Shown piece by piece: positions 50,301-62,673 of a stretch of 64,000 nucleotides of DNA. The stretch lies in assembly GCA_964017195.1 (NCBI GenBank), contig OZ024897.1, positions 9,771,951 through 9,835,950 on the forward strand. Direction: 5' to 3'. Position numbers and translations under genes: made by a program. Source of the stretch: Siderastrea radians. Taxonomy: Eukaryota; Cnidaria; Anthozoa; Scleractinia; Rhizangiidae. Numbering within the stretch: the stretch's first letter is position 1; each line of letters starts with the position of its first letter. Below the pieces are notes generated by a model. That model worked only from the letters and a program-made list of their open reading frames with translations. It was not told where the DNA came from and did no database searches.

Positions 50301-51190
50301 TTGCAGCGAAAACGCGTCAAAGGCAAGGGCAGCTTTCATGCAGGCTTTTCACCATTTTTAATCCATCACTCTGGAATGATAAATACCCACAGAAGCCACA
50401 TCTGAAGTGCGTGTAAGGTGATTGGGGAGAGGGCAGTGTTTTAGGGAGATTGGGGAGAGGGCAATGTTTTAGAGAAATTGGGGAGAGGGCAGTATTGCAG
50501 AGCTGTTCTATTCGTCATCTTGACAACAAAAATTTCGCGTATAAAGTGTGTACAGTGTAGGTTATCATTACTTGATCGATCTTCTACTCAGTATTCAGCA
50601 GATGAGGTAATTTCACTGTGTTTAAGGTTTTTTTCTACTTTAACATTTTGTGAAACGATCTGGCTATCTCGATCGTGGAACGAACTGACTATTTTGTGGA
50701 ATGAACTGACTATACTTTGGAATGAAGTGACTTGGAACGAAGTGACCATGGAACGAAATCACCGGATACCCACAATAGGCACCGCTGTGGTTTTAGTGAG
50801 TTGCAAAAGCGCAAATAAATGCCCCTGTATTCAGCAAATTAGCCTACTTGTATTTTTCCTACCTTAGCTTGTTTGACACTCTCCTGAGTGGGTTCGGGAT
50901 CACTTTCCTCACTTGAGTCATCATTTAACGCACACAGACGAATCTTAAATTGTGACCAAAGAAAGTTGTCAGACTGCTACTGCTCAAAATACCACAATGC
51001 CTGCAAAATACGTACAAGTTTTGACAAACTACCAAACTTTTATAACATACCATAATCCCTTTCTCTGCAGTATCACTCAGAGAGTGTGTATTTACGAAAG
51101 AAAAGAGTAACTTAAATGCGTCATACAAGCTAAACAGCGTACATTTTCAGTCTTAAAAGTACATGTAACCCGCTCAAAACAAGCCGCCAT
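35374..51190 (-). CDS. calcineurin-binding protein cabin-1-like (CABIN1/Hir3 family), 19 exons, partial
   Basis: Nineteen phase-consistent exons: 51143-51190, 50863-50943, 49640-49753, 48414-48545, 47786-47887, 46768-46846, 46189-46242, 46011-46077, 44377-44434, 43995-44101, 42505-42571, 41732-41786, 41061-41159, 40527-40624, 39386-39462, 38856-38924, 36513-36565, 35539-35626, 35374-35436. They give ~503 aa. All have GT-AG borders. TPR text follows CABIN1 order: [78 protein letters not shown], then [32 protein letters not shown] and [21 protein letters not shown]1 is a TPR subunit of the HIRA histone H3.3 chaperone complex and binds calcineurin in vertebrates. The first exon (MAACFERV) is the least sure. 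The family is ~2000 aa, so the 3' part is missing here or lies farther left (see 32.9 kb and 1-2 kb). Confidence 0.85.
36860..37165 (-). mobile_element. tRNA-derived SINE
   Basis: On the minus strand the head (37145-37080) has an A box (GATGGCGCAGTGGTGAGAGC) and a B box (GGTTCGATTCC) as in a tRNA; a body with GTCCTCCAGTTTTTCGTCCC and a TTTA-repeat tail (36870-36895) follow. It lies in an intron of the CABIN1-like gene. Confidence 0.75.
38597..38815. repeat. compound microsatellite (ATTC)n (GTCA)n
   Basis: ATTC repeats (38597-38630) pass into AGTC/GTCA repeats (to ~38685), then mixed TTTG and ATTC repeats to ~38815. Frames across it (Ser/His-rich) are artefacts. Confidence 0.9.
42726..43138. 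mobile_element. MITE with ~60-bp inverted ends and TTTAA duplication
   Basis: 413 bp. The left end CGCTAATTTACACGCTGCGATTTGTC is mirrored by GACAAATCGCAGCGTGTAAATTAGCC at the right, and the inner GGCCACGACAAATC / CGTGGCCGACAAATC match continues inward. Direct repeats TTTAA flank both sides (42721-42725, 43139-43143). No coding capacity. It lies in a CABIN1-like intron. Confidence 0.85.
45587..45773. mobile_element. short MITE family member, ends GTGTGGTTYCA...
   Basis: ~187 bp with inverted ends (GTGTGGTTTCATAAAATATCCATAC / GTATGGATATTTTCTGGAACCACAC). The same family is present at ~48688-48864 and ~56597-56769. The core includes CCACCCCATGGATGG and its near-inverse CCATCCATGGGGG. Flanked by AAT on both sides. 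Confidence 0.8.
46450..46745 (+). mobile_element. tRNA-derived SINE
   Basis: The head has A-box-like GTGGTGTAGTGGTTAGCATG and B-box-like GTTCGACGCC; the body contains TTTCCTTAGACAAGAAACTTT, CACATTGTCTTTCTCCAC and ATGGGTACCGGCGA, a layout I know from invertebrate SINEs. Lies in a CABIN1-like intron. Confidence 0.75.
48688..48864. mobile_element. second copy of the GTGTGGTTYCA MITE family
   Basis: Inverted ends GTTCCAGAAAAAATCCATACC and GTATGGATATTTTCTGGAAC, with the shared core CCCACCCCATGGGAGGTCAT and a G-rich run near 48803. Confidence 0.75.
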
Positions 51191-51402
51191 GTTGCTTCTA
51201 TCCCGCGAAAGGCCAGGGTACTAAGCTAACAAGAAGCCCGGCTAACAAGGTAGTTCCAGACTCTTCGCACACTTCAATTCAATTCAAGATGGCGGACCTT
51301 CGCGGGGATTTCAAAGTTTTCGTTTTTCACCCCATGAATAGCCTGAGATGAACGAGTTTCAATGTTTCTCTTTGATAGCTGTGTGTTAATTTTTTTAACG
51401 AG
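51191..51402. promoter_or_regulatory. shared head-to-head promoter of CABIN1-like and RAD1 genes
   Basis: Only 212 bp separate the proposed CABIN1-like ATG (51190, minus) and the RAD1 ATG (51403, plus). The segment is locally more GC-rich (CCCGCGAAAGG, CTTCGCGGGGATTT) and has no TATA close to either start, as expected for a bidirectional housekeeping promoter. GCCGCCATG / GATGGCGG motifs occur on both sides. Confidence 0.6.
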
Positions 51403-51801
51403 ATGTCTAGGCTCACGCAGCAAAGCGGTGACGATAATCGTTACATTCTGGTGGCGAAGCTGGACAACGCTCGCAATCTTCATAACATCCTGAAAGCTGT
51501 TCATTTCAAAGAGGTAACTTAATTAGACTTTGCAAGATAAACAGCTGATCACTGGTTGTTTTCAGAAGAATGGGAAAATAATCTAAATGCTGGGTTTCAG
51601 GAAATGTTCAGGGAAACATCAGTTTTTGATTGAATTACTTTAAATACGAAATTGATAAGTCTTAAGTTCAAAGCATTGCCTTAAAATTTCCCTCATTGTA
51701 AAGGGTTTTTTTCGGTTATTGGCGGGCTGATTTTCATAACGCTAACGTATCCAGATCTCTGTAATGCCTGATTGGTTGCAAAAAGAGAACCAGTCAATCA
51801 G

Positions 51802-51838
<37 letters not shown>

Positions 51839-54800
51839 TCCCCTTAAGCTTTAATACTTGCAAAAATTGGAGGCTTTTTGGTGGTAGAGAAATCCATCAC
51901 AATCTAGTGAGTTTGGGACAATTTGAAAGTACCAGTACCAGGAAAACAAGTGAGGGCAGCACTTCCTTGCCGACATAAACATCCACGAGTGTGACAATTA
52001 CAGAAACTAAAACAGTAAGAATAGCAACAATACTGGTTCAGAGAAGTCATTTTCATCCAAAGCTTCAATGGGGAGCTCATAAGAGAAGGGACACTTACAC
52101 AATAAAGTGCTTTTCTAGTTTCACAATATAGGGCTGCTTATTCAAATGGGAGCATTTAGAAAAGACATACTCTTACATTAGGTAACCATTACAGTATGTT
52201 AAACTGCACTTTCTGCTTAACCCTTTAAGCCCCAGCATCATTATACAAATTCTCCTTACTTATTTGGGAGAACTTGTTTAAGCAACAAGACAATTCATCT
52301 TCAGTGATCAATTCCTTAATTCTCATGACTTGAGCTAGCATCAAGTTATTCAGTTACAAAAATTAATTTAATAAGCAAGCCTAATCATAGTAAGGCTGTT
52401 GCATGCTCCTTTTCTATCAATTAGTCTAGAATTTTATTACTTTGTATTGTTATTTTCATCACTAGTCAGCCACCTGTTTTGTAAGCAGCAATGGTCTGAA
52501 GTTTACTGTTGAAGATGCCAAGTGTGTGCAGGCCAATGCATTTGTGCAGAGTGGAATCTTCCAGGAGTTTATCTTCAAAGAGGAGAGTGCCACCTTTAGG
52601 ATAAACCTGAATGTTCTGTTGGTAATAAATTATAGCATCATTTCATTTTTTTTTTTTACCCAACCTTAGATTAGACTTTTTTTGGACCAGCCCATACCCT
52701 GTGGCTTCTCCAGTTGCATGTAACAAAATGCACACATGCTTATTAAACAGGGGAACCTTCTCACAAGCCACATAAGTGAATGAGCAACTTCGAAATGTTC
52801 CAATTCTTAAATCTGTGGACAAAATCTCAACGTGTGTCCTTTGAAATGAAACTTGTAGAGCACTTTCCTTACAACTTTTTACTTAAATAGCTGGAGGAAA
52901 GTGTTACTATTTCATTTGTCTTTTTCTTTTTCAGGAATGTCTAAATATTTTTGGTTCCTCTAAGGATACTGGAACTTTCACTGCTTTGAAGATGTGTTAT
53001 GCTGGATATGGCTCCCCTCTTATTCTCATGTAAATATAAAAACTTAAAGAAATTATCTAAATGCAAACTTCATTTCTATGTGTTTCACTGATGTGAACCC
53101 CTGTATTTGAAAATCAGACCTGTGGTGTACTCTGGTTTGTATCCCAGTCCCACAAAACTTATTTAGTGTGTTTAGTGGTTCCTTTTCCCTTTTCCCGAGA
53201 AAAACACTTGAACTTGAAGTGAAATCATTATGTAAATCATTCTGAAATCATTCTATAAATCACGTTACGGTGACTTTGGCACCCCAAAATAAGATTATTA
53301 TTTTATAATAAAAATGAAGGCGCCTTCATATCTTAACCCTTTGGAGTAAGAAATGCTCAAGATCTTTGGCTTTTATGACTCAAAAGGAAATGAATTTACC
53401 AATCTGATCTTTTCGGACAACTAATATTCTTCTAGCACTTAGAAATTCTAAAACACGAGACTCTGTAGAGTGTAGAGACAGTGAGATTGAAAGGAAGAAT
53501 TCGCCAAGAGATAAATGCCCACCAGAGTATCTAGGGGGGTCCGGGGGCATACTCCCCTGGGAAATTTTTAAAATTTGGATTTTGAAAACGCAATTTTCAT
53601 CATTCTGAGGGGAAGTCAAAGTGGTTTAATTGCTCTAAATTCAAGTCAATTTTTTGCGCCTAAAAGAACAACTATGCTAATAATAGAGATACTGGCGGAG
53701 ATCCTGAAAATCAGTCAATTTACTGCTGAGTGACTTAGGTAATTGACAGACCATAAATGAAGCTTGACATTTTTAACAGATAAACCAAAACAAAATCTGA
53801 TCGTCTGCTCTCAGTCTGGATACAACGGATCGAAGGTCAGCGATTTACAAAACCGTTGAAGTCATGCAAGCGGTTATGGTGGTTACCAATCCTAAGTTTG
53901 ACTGGCTGCACTGAAGTGCCAATCAAATAGGGCGATGTCGCAGCTCTTACAAGGTCTTCTCTGATTTGCTGAGAAAACAATACACCAAACAACAAAACAA
54001 TGGACCCTAGCCCCAAAAACAATAGAGCTGCGTGATACCAAGGTCTAATGAAATTAGAGGTTGTTAAGAGCTGCGGGGCTACTCATCAAATATGGACTCT
54101 GATTATTATCTTTTATTGGTAAAATACACAATTTCCTGACGTCGCTGTCTATCTGTAGTGCTTATTGTGTTGCCGTCGTATTTTGCCGGTTCAGTTGAGT
54201 CGCTTGTCGGTATTTAAGAAGTCCCATGTCGCCAGTTTTCACTGGGCCGTGTCGCTTGTCGCTTTTACCCCTTGGAAGGCCTCAAGATTACCTAGCCTAG
54301 TTCCTAGGCATTCTTGACTGTCGAAGTCATGTAAGCCGTTAAGGTGGTTACCAGAATTTCCTGACGTCGCTGTCTATCTGTAGTGCTTATTGTGTCGCTG
54401 TGGTATTTTGCCGGTTCAGTTGAGTCGTTTGTCGGTGTTTAAAAAGTCCCATGTCACCAGTTTTCAGGGCCGTGTCACTTGTCGCTTTTACCCCTTGGAA
54501 GGCCTCAAGGCATTCTTGGCTCAGTCAAACCTGGACCATGAGCCATGAAGTCACCGAGAGAGACTAGCCGAGAACGCCTAGCAAATATTGCCAGATCCAA
54601 ATTACGGCAACTTCAGCAGGTAGCTGAAAATTCTTCATGAGAAGGTTTCTAGTCGTACATGCGAAAAAGAAAAAGAAAGTTTAGGCTCAATGAGGATCAA
54701 GTAACTCAAATTATAAGCTAAAGATGAAAATGCGCATTGCAAATTTCAACGAAGTGTGTACTGTATAATCCTTTGCTTCTGTTTCCTATGGTGCAGTGAT

Positions 54801-57800
54801 AGTGGCCATGGCAAAGTCTCTGTTAATGCAATGGCAATTTGCACCTTTGTAGGTTGGAGGAAGGGAGGTGTATTAACAGACTGTATACGTATATCTTATA
54901 TATAGGAGCGGTCCCGTTCCCACCCCCTTCTTCTGTTCACTGTGGTGTGGTGATAATGGGTGGGACACAGTCTCTGTTAATGAAATGTCTATTTGCACCT
55001 TTGTAGGTTGGAGGAGGGAGGTGCATTAACAGACTGTATGCGTATACCTTATATAAAGGAGTAGTCCCTTCCCCATCCCCCCTCTTCTGTTCACTATAGT
55101 GTGGTGATAATGGGCGGGGCACAGTCTCTGTTAATGAAATGTCTATTTGCACCTTAAATTTGTAGGTTGGAGGAGGGAGGTGTATTAACAGACTGTAGTA
55201 TTCAGACACAGGAACCAGATGAAACTTTAGACTTTGACTTTAGCAGTGCTGAGGTTCTTAACAAGATCATCATGAAAGTAAGACCTGAAAATACACGTTG
55301 GTGGCATGTGAAGACAGTGATCAATTAACCTATAGCACCTTTACACTGAATACTAGCAAACCTTGTCTGTCCAAGCTTTTGGCTATCAAAGAGTATTTAA
55401 TGGGTGCAAGATGACAGGGAAAAAATTTAAGGCTTGAGTAATGTTCAAAAGAGAATTGACCAAAATTTGAGCATGGATTGAATCTCAGAGAACAAGATCT
55501 CCCATATACCCACCAGTCCACTTCTTCCCCCATATTGCCACTTCATGATATAACCCAAACATTACCACAATGGTACACTGTATGTGGCATTGGGAGCTTG
55601 TTGTCAGGTTTCCTGGAGCCTTTCTTCACTTGGAGCCCAAACAAAAATGCTGATAATGACTAAATTGAGCCTTGGAGTGAAGGGATGGAGTTCTATAGCC
55701 CTGGTTTTCCATCTTGGAGTCCCTGGAACCCTGCATTTGTAAGCCTTTAAGCCCCAATATCTATATGCATATTCTCCTTAACTTGTTCTCAATATATTTC
55801 TTGTGGTACTGATTCAGAGAATTTGCTTAAACATCAACGAAGACACCTCAGCTTTAGCGATCGTTTCCTTAATTCTCATGACCTGTATGTTTGATCAAGT
55901 GATGATACTGTAAGGAGAAATTAGATGCTTGTCACTATTGGGGCTTAAATGGTTGACCCTGAGCCCTGGAGCTCTAAACCCCTTTGGGATCATGTGTTCT
56001 CCCTATATTTGTCTAATGATACAAGTACAGATTAATCATCTCTGTAAGTCTCAAACTGATAAAGGCTTGTGCAAATGGTAATAAGTGACCCTTAAAATGC
56101 CTCTTACTTATTGCAGTCAGAGTGTTTAAAGGAAGCGTTCAGTGAACTAGACATGACAAGTGAAGTACTTCAGATCCTCATGTCGCCAGACAACCCTTAC
56201 TTCAGATTGTCGACCTTTGGCCATGCAGGCAGCACCCATGTAAGATTTATAATTTATCATCAGCAGCCCACTACCTGGAGCATAGAACTCTTATATTACA
56301 CCTCAAACACAGCGTTTTCACAGACTGGTGTATTTTTAAATGGAATTTTCAGCAAACTTAATGTCTTGGGGCCAATCAGCTGCATTTGTGGTTGCAGTCA
56401 TGCTTTTTCTAATCAGTGAGGAGTGAAGTCAAGAACAGGGAATAAAACTATTGTTGTGGTTGTCTTGAATTAAACCTCAGCTGTTGTCTTAAAATGACTC
56501 ACTCTAGCCTAAAATTCTGAATTTCCCAGAAATAGTTTTTTTTTTTAAGTAATTGGTCTGAGAAAACACTGTGACACCAATACATAACAGCTCAATGTGT
56601 GGTTCCAGAAAATATCCATACCCCACAACTGAGGAAATTCCAAGGGGGGGCAGTCTTAAAGGCCAAAATCTTTAATGGAGCCTAAACTGGAATTTCCAGA
56701 GGGGTGGGGGGGGGGCTCACACCAAGAAACCCTCTGTGGGGGGAGTATGGATATTTTCTGAAACAACACAATGCTCCAGGCGATGGGCTTCTTGTATTAT
56801 GCTATTTATTGGTGTGAAATCATCATTTCTACAGATTAAAGTGAATATTAATTTTAATGATTGTTACAAATAACTTGAAGGGAATTCTCTCATTCTGGGA
56901 CCAACATGGAAAATGTGAGCTGCAAATCTCATAGCTTGCATGTAGCAGCTTTAATTACACAAACATCATTTTGTAGTTCATCATTTGTTCATTTATCATT
57001 GAACTTCATTTTTGATATTACAGTCAGATTTTCCAAAAGATTCTGACATGGTGGAATCATTTGAGTGTCAACAAACACAGACAAACAGGTTTGTTAAAAG
57101 GTGTAATAATAATGCTTACGCAAACTGCGCATTGCATAACTTGTTAATCACTGACGCAGATTTATTAACTGCAGTATCCTTGTCCTGTTATTATCCCACG
57201 TTTCAACTAACCTGAAATTTAAGTGAATGTAATATTCCTGCAGGTTTAAGTTAAGGTAGGCTGGTGACAACTTGTGATGCATTTCCACAAATGGACTTTC
57301 ATTATTCTGGGAACGTTCAAATCATTACTCATTACCAATTTATTAATCACAAATATTTGTTGCATTTGCATTTGTGTGATTTACTGTATTTTTAAACTGC
57401 TAAGCTCTTAGGCACAGTCAGTTGAATAAGCACTTTTGGTAGCTCTTTTTTAAAAAGGGTAAATTAACAATTATTCCACGAGCATGCATTAGTGCATTGG
57501 TTAATTCTCAGCCTCAATAACTGTAGTTAACATAATTTTGAAAACAAAATTGCTTTGTGGTGCCACTTAACATGGCCTCTAATCCTCTATTAGGTAAAAA
57601 GCATTGCTGTTCGCTGGTAACCCATGTGCAGTCAACCAAAATGAGACAGCTAGAAAGTCAAGAAATGAGATTAAAAATTTAACAATACTTTTTATGAACT
57701 TCTTTTCCAGGTATAAAATTAGTCTTCTCAAGCCATCCACCAAGGCGTTGCAGTTTTCAAGCAAAATTTCGATCAGGATGGACAATAGAGGATTCTTGTC

Positions 57801-58652
57801 AATGCAATATATGATCATAAATGAGGATGGTCAAGTCTGCTTTGTGGAATACCTGGTTTGTAACTGAATTCCCTACCTCTAAGAAGTCTCCACATTAGGT
57901 CAAAACAAGAAAGTTTACCAAAAATTATTTTTCAAACGACAGTATTGAGAAATAAATGTCACCACAAGAAAGTACTGCTCAGTAGCTTTCATTTGAAGGG
58001 TCACACTTTAGGATTTCACCAGAGACTAGAAAGTTAGAAGCAACTATTGCAATACTGCTCGGTAGCTTTCATTTGAATGATCACGCTTTAGGATTTTATC
58101 CACAGATTCAAACGTTAGAACCACCTTATACGGCATAATGAACATCACCACAGGGTTAGGCAAGTTCTGCTCAATGGCTGTGATTTGAATGGTCACACTT
58201 CAGGGTTTCAGCCACAAATTCAAAAGTTAGAACCACCTTGCACAGCATAACAAACAGCACCACACAAAAGTACAGCTCAGTAGATATCACTTGAATAGGG
58301 CTGCTTGTTCTCACTTTTATCCACTTTGATGGCAGTCTCAGGGCTTTGCCCCTTGCCAACTATCAGTCGATAGAAATGTTGACCTTGTCGTGTTTTTTCA
58401 AAATTGTTAATCTTATCACAGGAAATTTTTACGATATCAAATTTTCGCGATTTGTTTTAATTTGATATCTCGAAAAAAGAAAGTCCACTTATTTATCGTT
58501 TCTTGTAGGAGAAAAAATATCGCAGATACTTGCCAGATACTGGCAAAAATCTCACGTGATAATTCAACATATCTCCTTGTCTTTTGTATTCCATTTAATA
58601 GTGTGCTCCAGATGAAGAAGTTGACGACGATTATGATGAAGATATTGGCTGA
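51403..58652 (+). CDS. RAD1 checkpoint DNA clamp subunit (9-1-1 complex), 8 exons
   Basis: Exons: 51403-51513, 52466-52621, 52935-53029, 55166-55277, 56117-56239, 57024-57088, 57711-57855, 58602-58652 (stop TGA). All borders are GT-AG and phases join exactly, giving 285 aa, the length typical of RAD1. Recognisable blocks: MSRLTQQSGDD, LDNARNLHNILKAVHFKE, CVQANAFVQSGIFQEF, FRINLNVLLECLNIFG, ALKMCYAGYGSPLIL, TQEPDETLDFDFS, EAFSELDMTSEVLQI, FRLSTFGHAGSTH, YKISLLKPSTKAL, RGFLSMQYMI, CAPDEEVDDDYDEDIG. The protein forms a ring with RAD9 and HUS1 that is loaded on damaged DNA and activates ATR. The intron before exon 4 carries tandem copies of the exon 4 head (see findings). Confidence 0.95.
51798..51838. 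repeat. (CAT)n microsatellite in RAD1 intron 1
   Basis: Uninterrupted TCATCA repeats of about 13 units. Confidence 0.9.
54130..54520 (+). repeat. imperfect tandem duplication (~220-bp unit) in RAD1 intron 3
   Basis: TTTCCTGACGTCGCTGTCTA...TGCCGGTTCAGTTGAGTC...CCCTTGGAAGGCCTCAAG occurs at ~54130-54295 and again at ~54357-54510. The junction sequence GAAGTCATG.AAGC.GTTA.GGTGGTTACC is also present before the first unit (~53857-53890). Confidence 0.8.
54780..55200 (+). repeat. three tandem copies of the RAD1 exon 4 5' border (~145-bp unit)
   Basis: The unit has a TTCTGTTCACT-like start, GTGGTGATAATGGG, AGTCTCTGTTAATG and CACCTTTGTAGGTTGGAGGA, then GGGAGGTGTATTAACAGACTG. Copies end at ~54895, ~55060 and 55200; only the third runs into the full exon 4. 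Confidence 0.8.
56597..56769. mobile_element. third copy of the GTGTGGTTYCA MITE family
   Basis: Begins GTGTGGTTCCAGAAAATATCC and ends GTATGGATATTTTCTGAAAC; lies in RAD1 intron 5. Confidence 0.8.
57955..58290. repeat. diverged copies of the ~107-bp host repeat
   Basis: About three degenerate units (AAAGTACTGCTCAGTAGC, GGTCACACTTTAGGATTTCA, AAAGTTAGAA.CACCTT) inside RAD1 intron 7; same family as 33.17-33.56 kb. Confidence 0.7.
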
Positions 58653-58789
58653 GATAAACATGAAAAGAGTCAACAGGACGATGTATTTGTTTTCGTTTTC
58701 AACTCAAGGAATTATAAAAAAAACACTAGTTATTAGTTTAGAGACTTCTGCTTCAAGTTGATATTGCCTTGTTTCTGTACAAGACATTT

Positions 58790-59107
58790 TTACACCTGCT
58801 TATGTATCACTTCCAATCTCACGTCCGCATTCATTAGAACGGATACGAAGGATTGTAAGCTAAACTCGCCTGATGTCAGCGTTTCTTCTTCTCGATCTTC
58901 AGCTGAGTTCACTGGAATTATAGAGGCGTGTTTGGCGCTCTTATTGGCAAGTCTGAAGATCTCACGAATTCGATTAGAACTATCCGAAACTTGGCGTCTT
59001 AAAACCTTAGCCAGCTTTCGCGGTAGGAGAATATATGAGACTACTGGACCCCCGATTCTTTGAGCAATATTTAAGCTCGTGTAGCCCCGAGGCGCGTTAA
59101 TGCAAGC
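58790..59107 (-). other. possible coding segment with an ankyrin-like end repeat
   Basis: Open on the minus strand but without an ATG or a clear acceptor. The first ~25 residues (NAPRGYTSLNIAQRIGG) look like a terminal ankyrin repeat, followed by a charged helical part (KLAKVLRRQVSDSSNRIREI). It could be the last exon of an unrecognised minus-strand gene, an exon relic, or chance. It lies just after the RAD1 stop on the opposite strand. Confidence 0.25.
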
Positions 59108-59236
59108 CAAACGAAATAAACCACTTTGTCTCCATGGACCTGAATATTAATTTAGTGTGAAAATGGAACGTTTAAAACGCTGTTTTATTTTTAGAACGGT
59201 TTTTGTAAACCCAAACGTTTGTACAGTTCGACTGTT

Positions 59237-59277
<41 letters not shown>

Positions 59278-59279
59278 GC
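59237..59279. repeat. (TTG)n microsatellite
   Basis: About 14 perfect TTG units. Confidence 0.9.
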
Positions 59280-62200
59280 ATAAAACATCTTAAAAGGTAG
59301 GGTGTAACAGGGGGTGGGTAAATTTCTCTTGTTTTATTTTATTGTGAGTGGGTTCAAGGTGTATGGACGTCGTAGGGGACTCGCGTCCTTTTGTCCTATA
59401 CCCAGCGCTTGCACTAAATCAGAAAATAAATGAAGGAATGAAGACGATTATTGCGTGCAAATACATCTGCTAATCAATCTTTTTGTTGTGCGGGTTGTTT
59501 TCATTGTGTGTCATATATGCATTTTCGGTACAGTCAGTATGTCCCAATAAGTATGTCTCAATCAGAAGGTCTGCTGCAATCACCCGGTACATTGGCATTG
59601 ATAATAAAATTAATAAACCAAAAGGAACATAGCGATGGTGCTTTTAGTTTGGCGCTTCCAAGTTATCCAGTGATCCTCCCAATTAGTGCCAGGCTCCAGA
59701 ACATCTGTAGAGCCCAGACTTCTCAGAATCTCGCACACCCGTTATTACATAACTCCCTCTTCAAAAAAAAAAAACAGGCCTGGCGAGATCGCGTCTATTG
59801 CATAGGGTAACGGAATTGCTGCTCAGTTTCGGAAAGGGGACGTCCACCCAACAGAACTAAAATTTCACAACACAAATGAATTATGGCATACATGTAAACA
59901 ACAAATTTGATGTCTGTAATGAACCCCTAACCTAGCTTGATGGCGAGGATACAGTAGGATTCAATACGCTGGGAGAAAATCTTGAATGTTGCAGTTATCG
60001 TGTCAAGTAGCTCTCGTTGAGTAAAATCGACAAATTTCAACTTCTCCATCGGGCTCATCTCCGATTTTACTATGGTGGCATCTAGCTCTATTTACGCTCT
60101 AGGTTTTCTATTGAGCACTCTGACAACAGTTCTGCAAATCAACTGGTATACTCCAAGCCTTATAATTTTTGCGCAATTTTTATTTGAAATCGCGCTAAGT
60201 CAAAGATTCGCATATACTCCCTTGCCATACACAAATGTACAGTGATAATACACACTGAATTACTTTCCTTTATTGTCAAGAACTGCTTGTTGAAAATAAA
60301 ACTCTTCTGAGCTGTTAGCGTTAAAATATTCTTATTTGTGTACATGACACATCTACTACCGCGAAAAACGCTTCAGTAGACGTTCACCGTGGTATGTTTA
60401 GTCTCCATACGCAGCCCGTTGCGACAAAATCGGCTGCGTGGGAGACTACGGTAAGTTGTGCGCGCCCGAATTTGTTGTCTCTGTAGTCTGTTCGCTGACA
60501 GATAACGTTGCACGCACTATGTTATTGATATTTTATGATGATGATGATTTTGGAAATACGATCTAAATACCACTAAAAAGGTGTTAACAAAAAAGATTGA
60601 AAGAATTTATCTTTATCAATCAAGATATTAAGTATCGCATGGTAAACGAACGTGGGAAATTTGGGAAGACGAAACTCAGCTTATCAATTGGCTTTTACTT
60701 CATGGACGGTATACAAAGAGAGATGTGAGCTAATCAAACCAAATTCGCATCAAGTTATTGGGGAGAATCATCGATTCCTTCAGCATCCAAGTCAGTGGAT
60801 CAACGAATAAAAAACGTGAAAAAAGCCTGACTTTCTTAAATTAGGTTTCCAGTTGGGTGGAGCCCAAAATTAAAAAATTCTACACCTGCTATTTAAGCTG
60901 CTCTATATTACTGAATCGTTTAAGAGCAATTTTTTGGGTATTAAAAACATCCTTGGAAACTAATTAAACCGACGCGCCATGTGTCGACCAAACGGCGACA
61001 GTTGTAGGTTGCAACCGTATATTAAAAGATGAGTTATTCCTTTTTTCTTCTTTAGTTTCGGAATGAGGGTATTAAAAAATACGTCATGTTATTAAAAAAT
61101 ATGTCTTGAGCGAATGACAGCGGATGTGGAAATTAATTGAAGCAAGACCCAGTGCTAGCTGTGAGAAGCTGAAATGTTTTTTTTTCTTTAAAGAGTGATT
61201 AAAAAGACAAAACAAGATAGAAAAAGAGAATTAAGAAAAGACTATAGAGACAACAGAATTAAGTTAAGAGAGCCATCCCCCATGCGTGCCTTTTTCATAC
61301 AACAGCCAGCAGGTAGCCATTAGTATTCGTTACTCTGTCCTCGGTAAATAAAAGAGATCCGATGAAAGCAATTAAAGACGGCAACACAAATGCATAATTT
61401 CAGCCCATTCAGACATTCTGTGGAGTGGGAAGAAAAACAACGCGGTTGGTTTCCAAGAAAATATTCACCTGTTACATGTTCTTGTAAAAGGCGACGGCGT
61501 TAACTTGTGTAGTTCACTTATATATTGTATTTTTGCGCTTATTTCTTGTCGTTTTTTTATTGTACCAATAATGAAGAAATTATTCCTTTTTGAAAACCTT
61601 AAAAGGAGTTAAAGGGGATGTGCAAAGTTGGAACAGGTGAACCGGAAGGCAGGAAATTAATTTTTATATATGAGAAAGAAATAAAACGAAGAACAAAGAG
61701 CAATAAAAATTGAAACTAAGAAAAATTGAGATGAAAGAAAGGTTTCTTTTCTTTCAATTCACAGACAGGAAAACAGAAATAATGCAACGATGCCCGTGAG
61801 TTGAAGTAGATCCTAATAATCGAATGCCACGTAAATGCATAATGAGCTCATTCGAAAGAAAAACATAGGCGCGCAATACGCGCAGAGCCAATGACGTTTT
61901 TTTTCACAATATGGTGAAATTTGTCCTGACAACCTATGGGACTTTACACCTCCGGTAAGTCCCACCCTAACCCCTCAGCTCCCCCCCCCCCCACCACCAC
62001 CATCAAAAAGATCTTGTGGTTATCCACTATAAAACCTGGTAATGATTCAGCAGCGTGACTACGCGGAGTAAAAAAAAAAACCGAAGAAAGCTCTTTGTTT
62101 CACGGTTCTTCAAAGAACACAGACAAAAACAAGTAAACTTAAACTCACCGTCGAAAAATATTGCATACATAATTTAGGCAAAGATCAGTGGAAAGTTAAC

Positions 62201-62605
62201 AATTTTACTTCAGAAATAAATGCAAGTTGCAGTTGAACCTTTTAATTTCTTACTTCTATCGCCGAATATCCAATACTTTTCAGTGCTCTTAAACGGTCAC
62301 CTTTCTAAAGGGTGCCGTTTTGACGCTCTGCGTGATTTGCGTGACACGCGACTCGCTTTACTTTGTTTAATTTGTAAGGTTTCAGACGTTTCAGGCAACC
62401 ACTTACGTTCTTAGTACATTGTATTGTCAAAACAGGAGTCTGCCATCAAACGGCGTTTCTTGTATCCACAATATTTTCGTTCGTTATCGGTTTGAACTAG
62501 CGTTTATAAACACGACTGAAATAGTTTTGCAACTATATTTATTTCCCCTGTTATTTGAAGTTGCTTGCTTTGTAATCAAGTCGGCTATAATAATTTTCGT
62601 CTTTT

Positions 62606-62635
62606 TGCTGGGTGTCAGTAAAACGCCGACTCGGA

Positions 62636-62673
<38 letters not shown>

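Noticed and set aside
53835..54060. Minus-strand ORF after RAD1 exon 3
   Set aside because: Inside RAD1 intron 3, no splice sites or motif; part of duplicated intron sequence.
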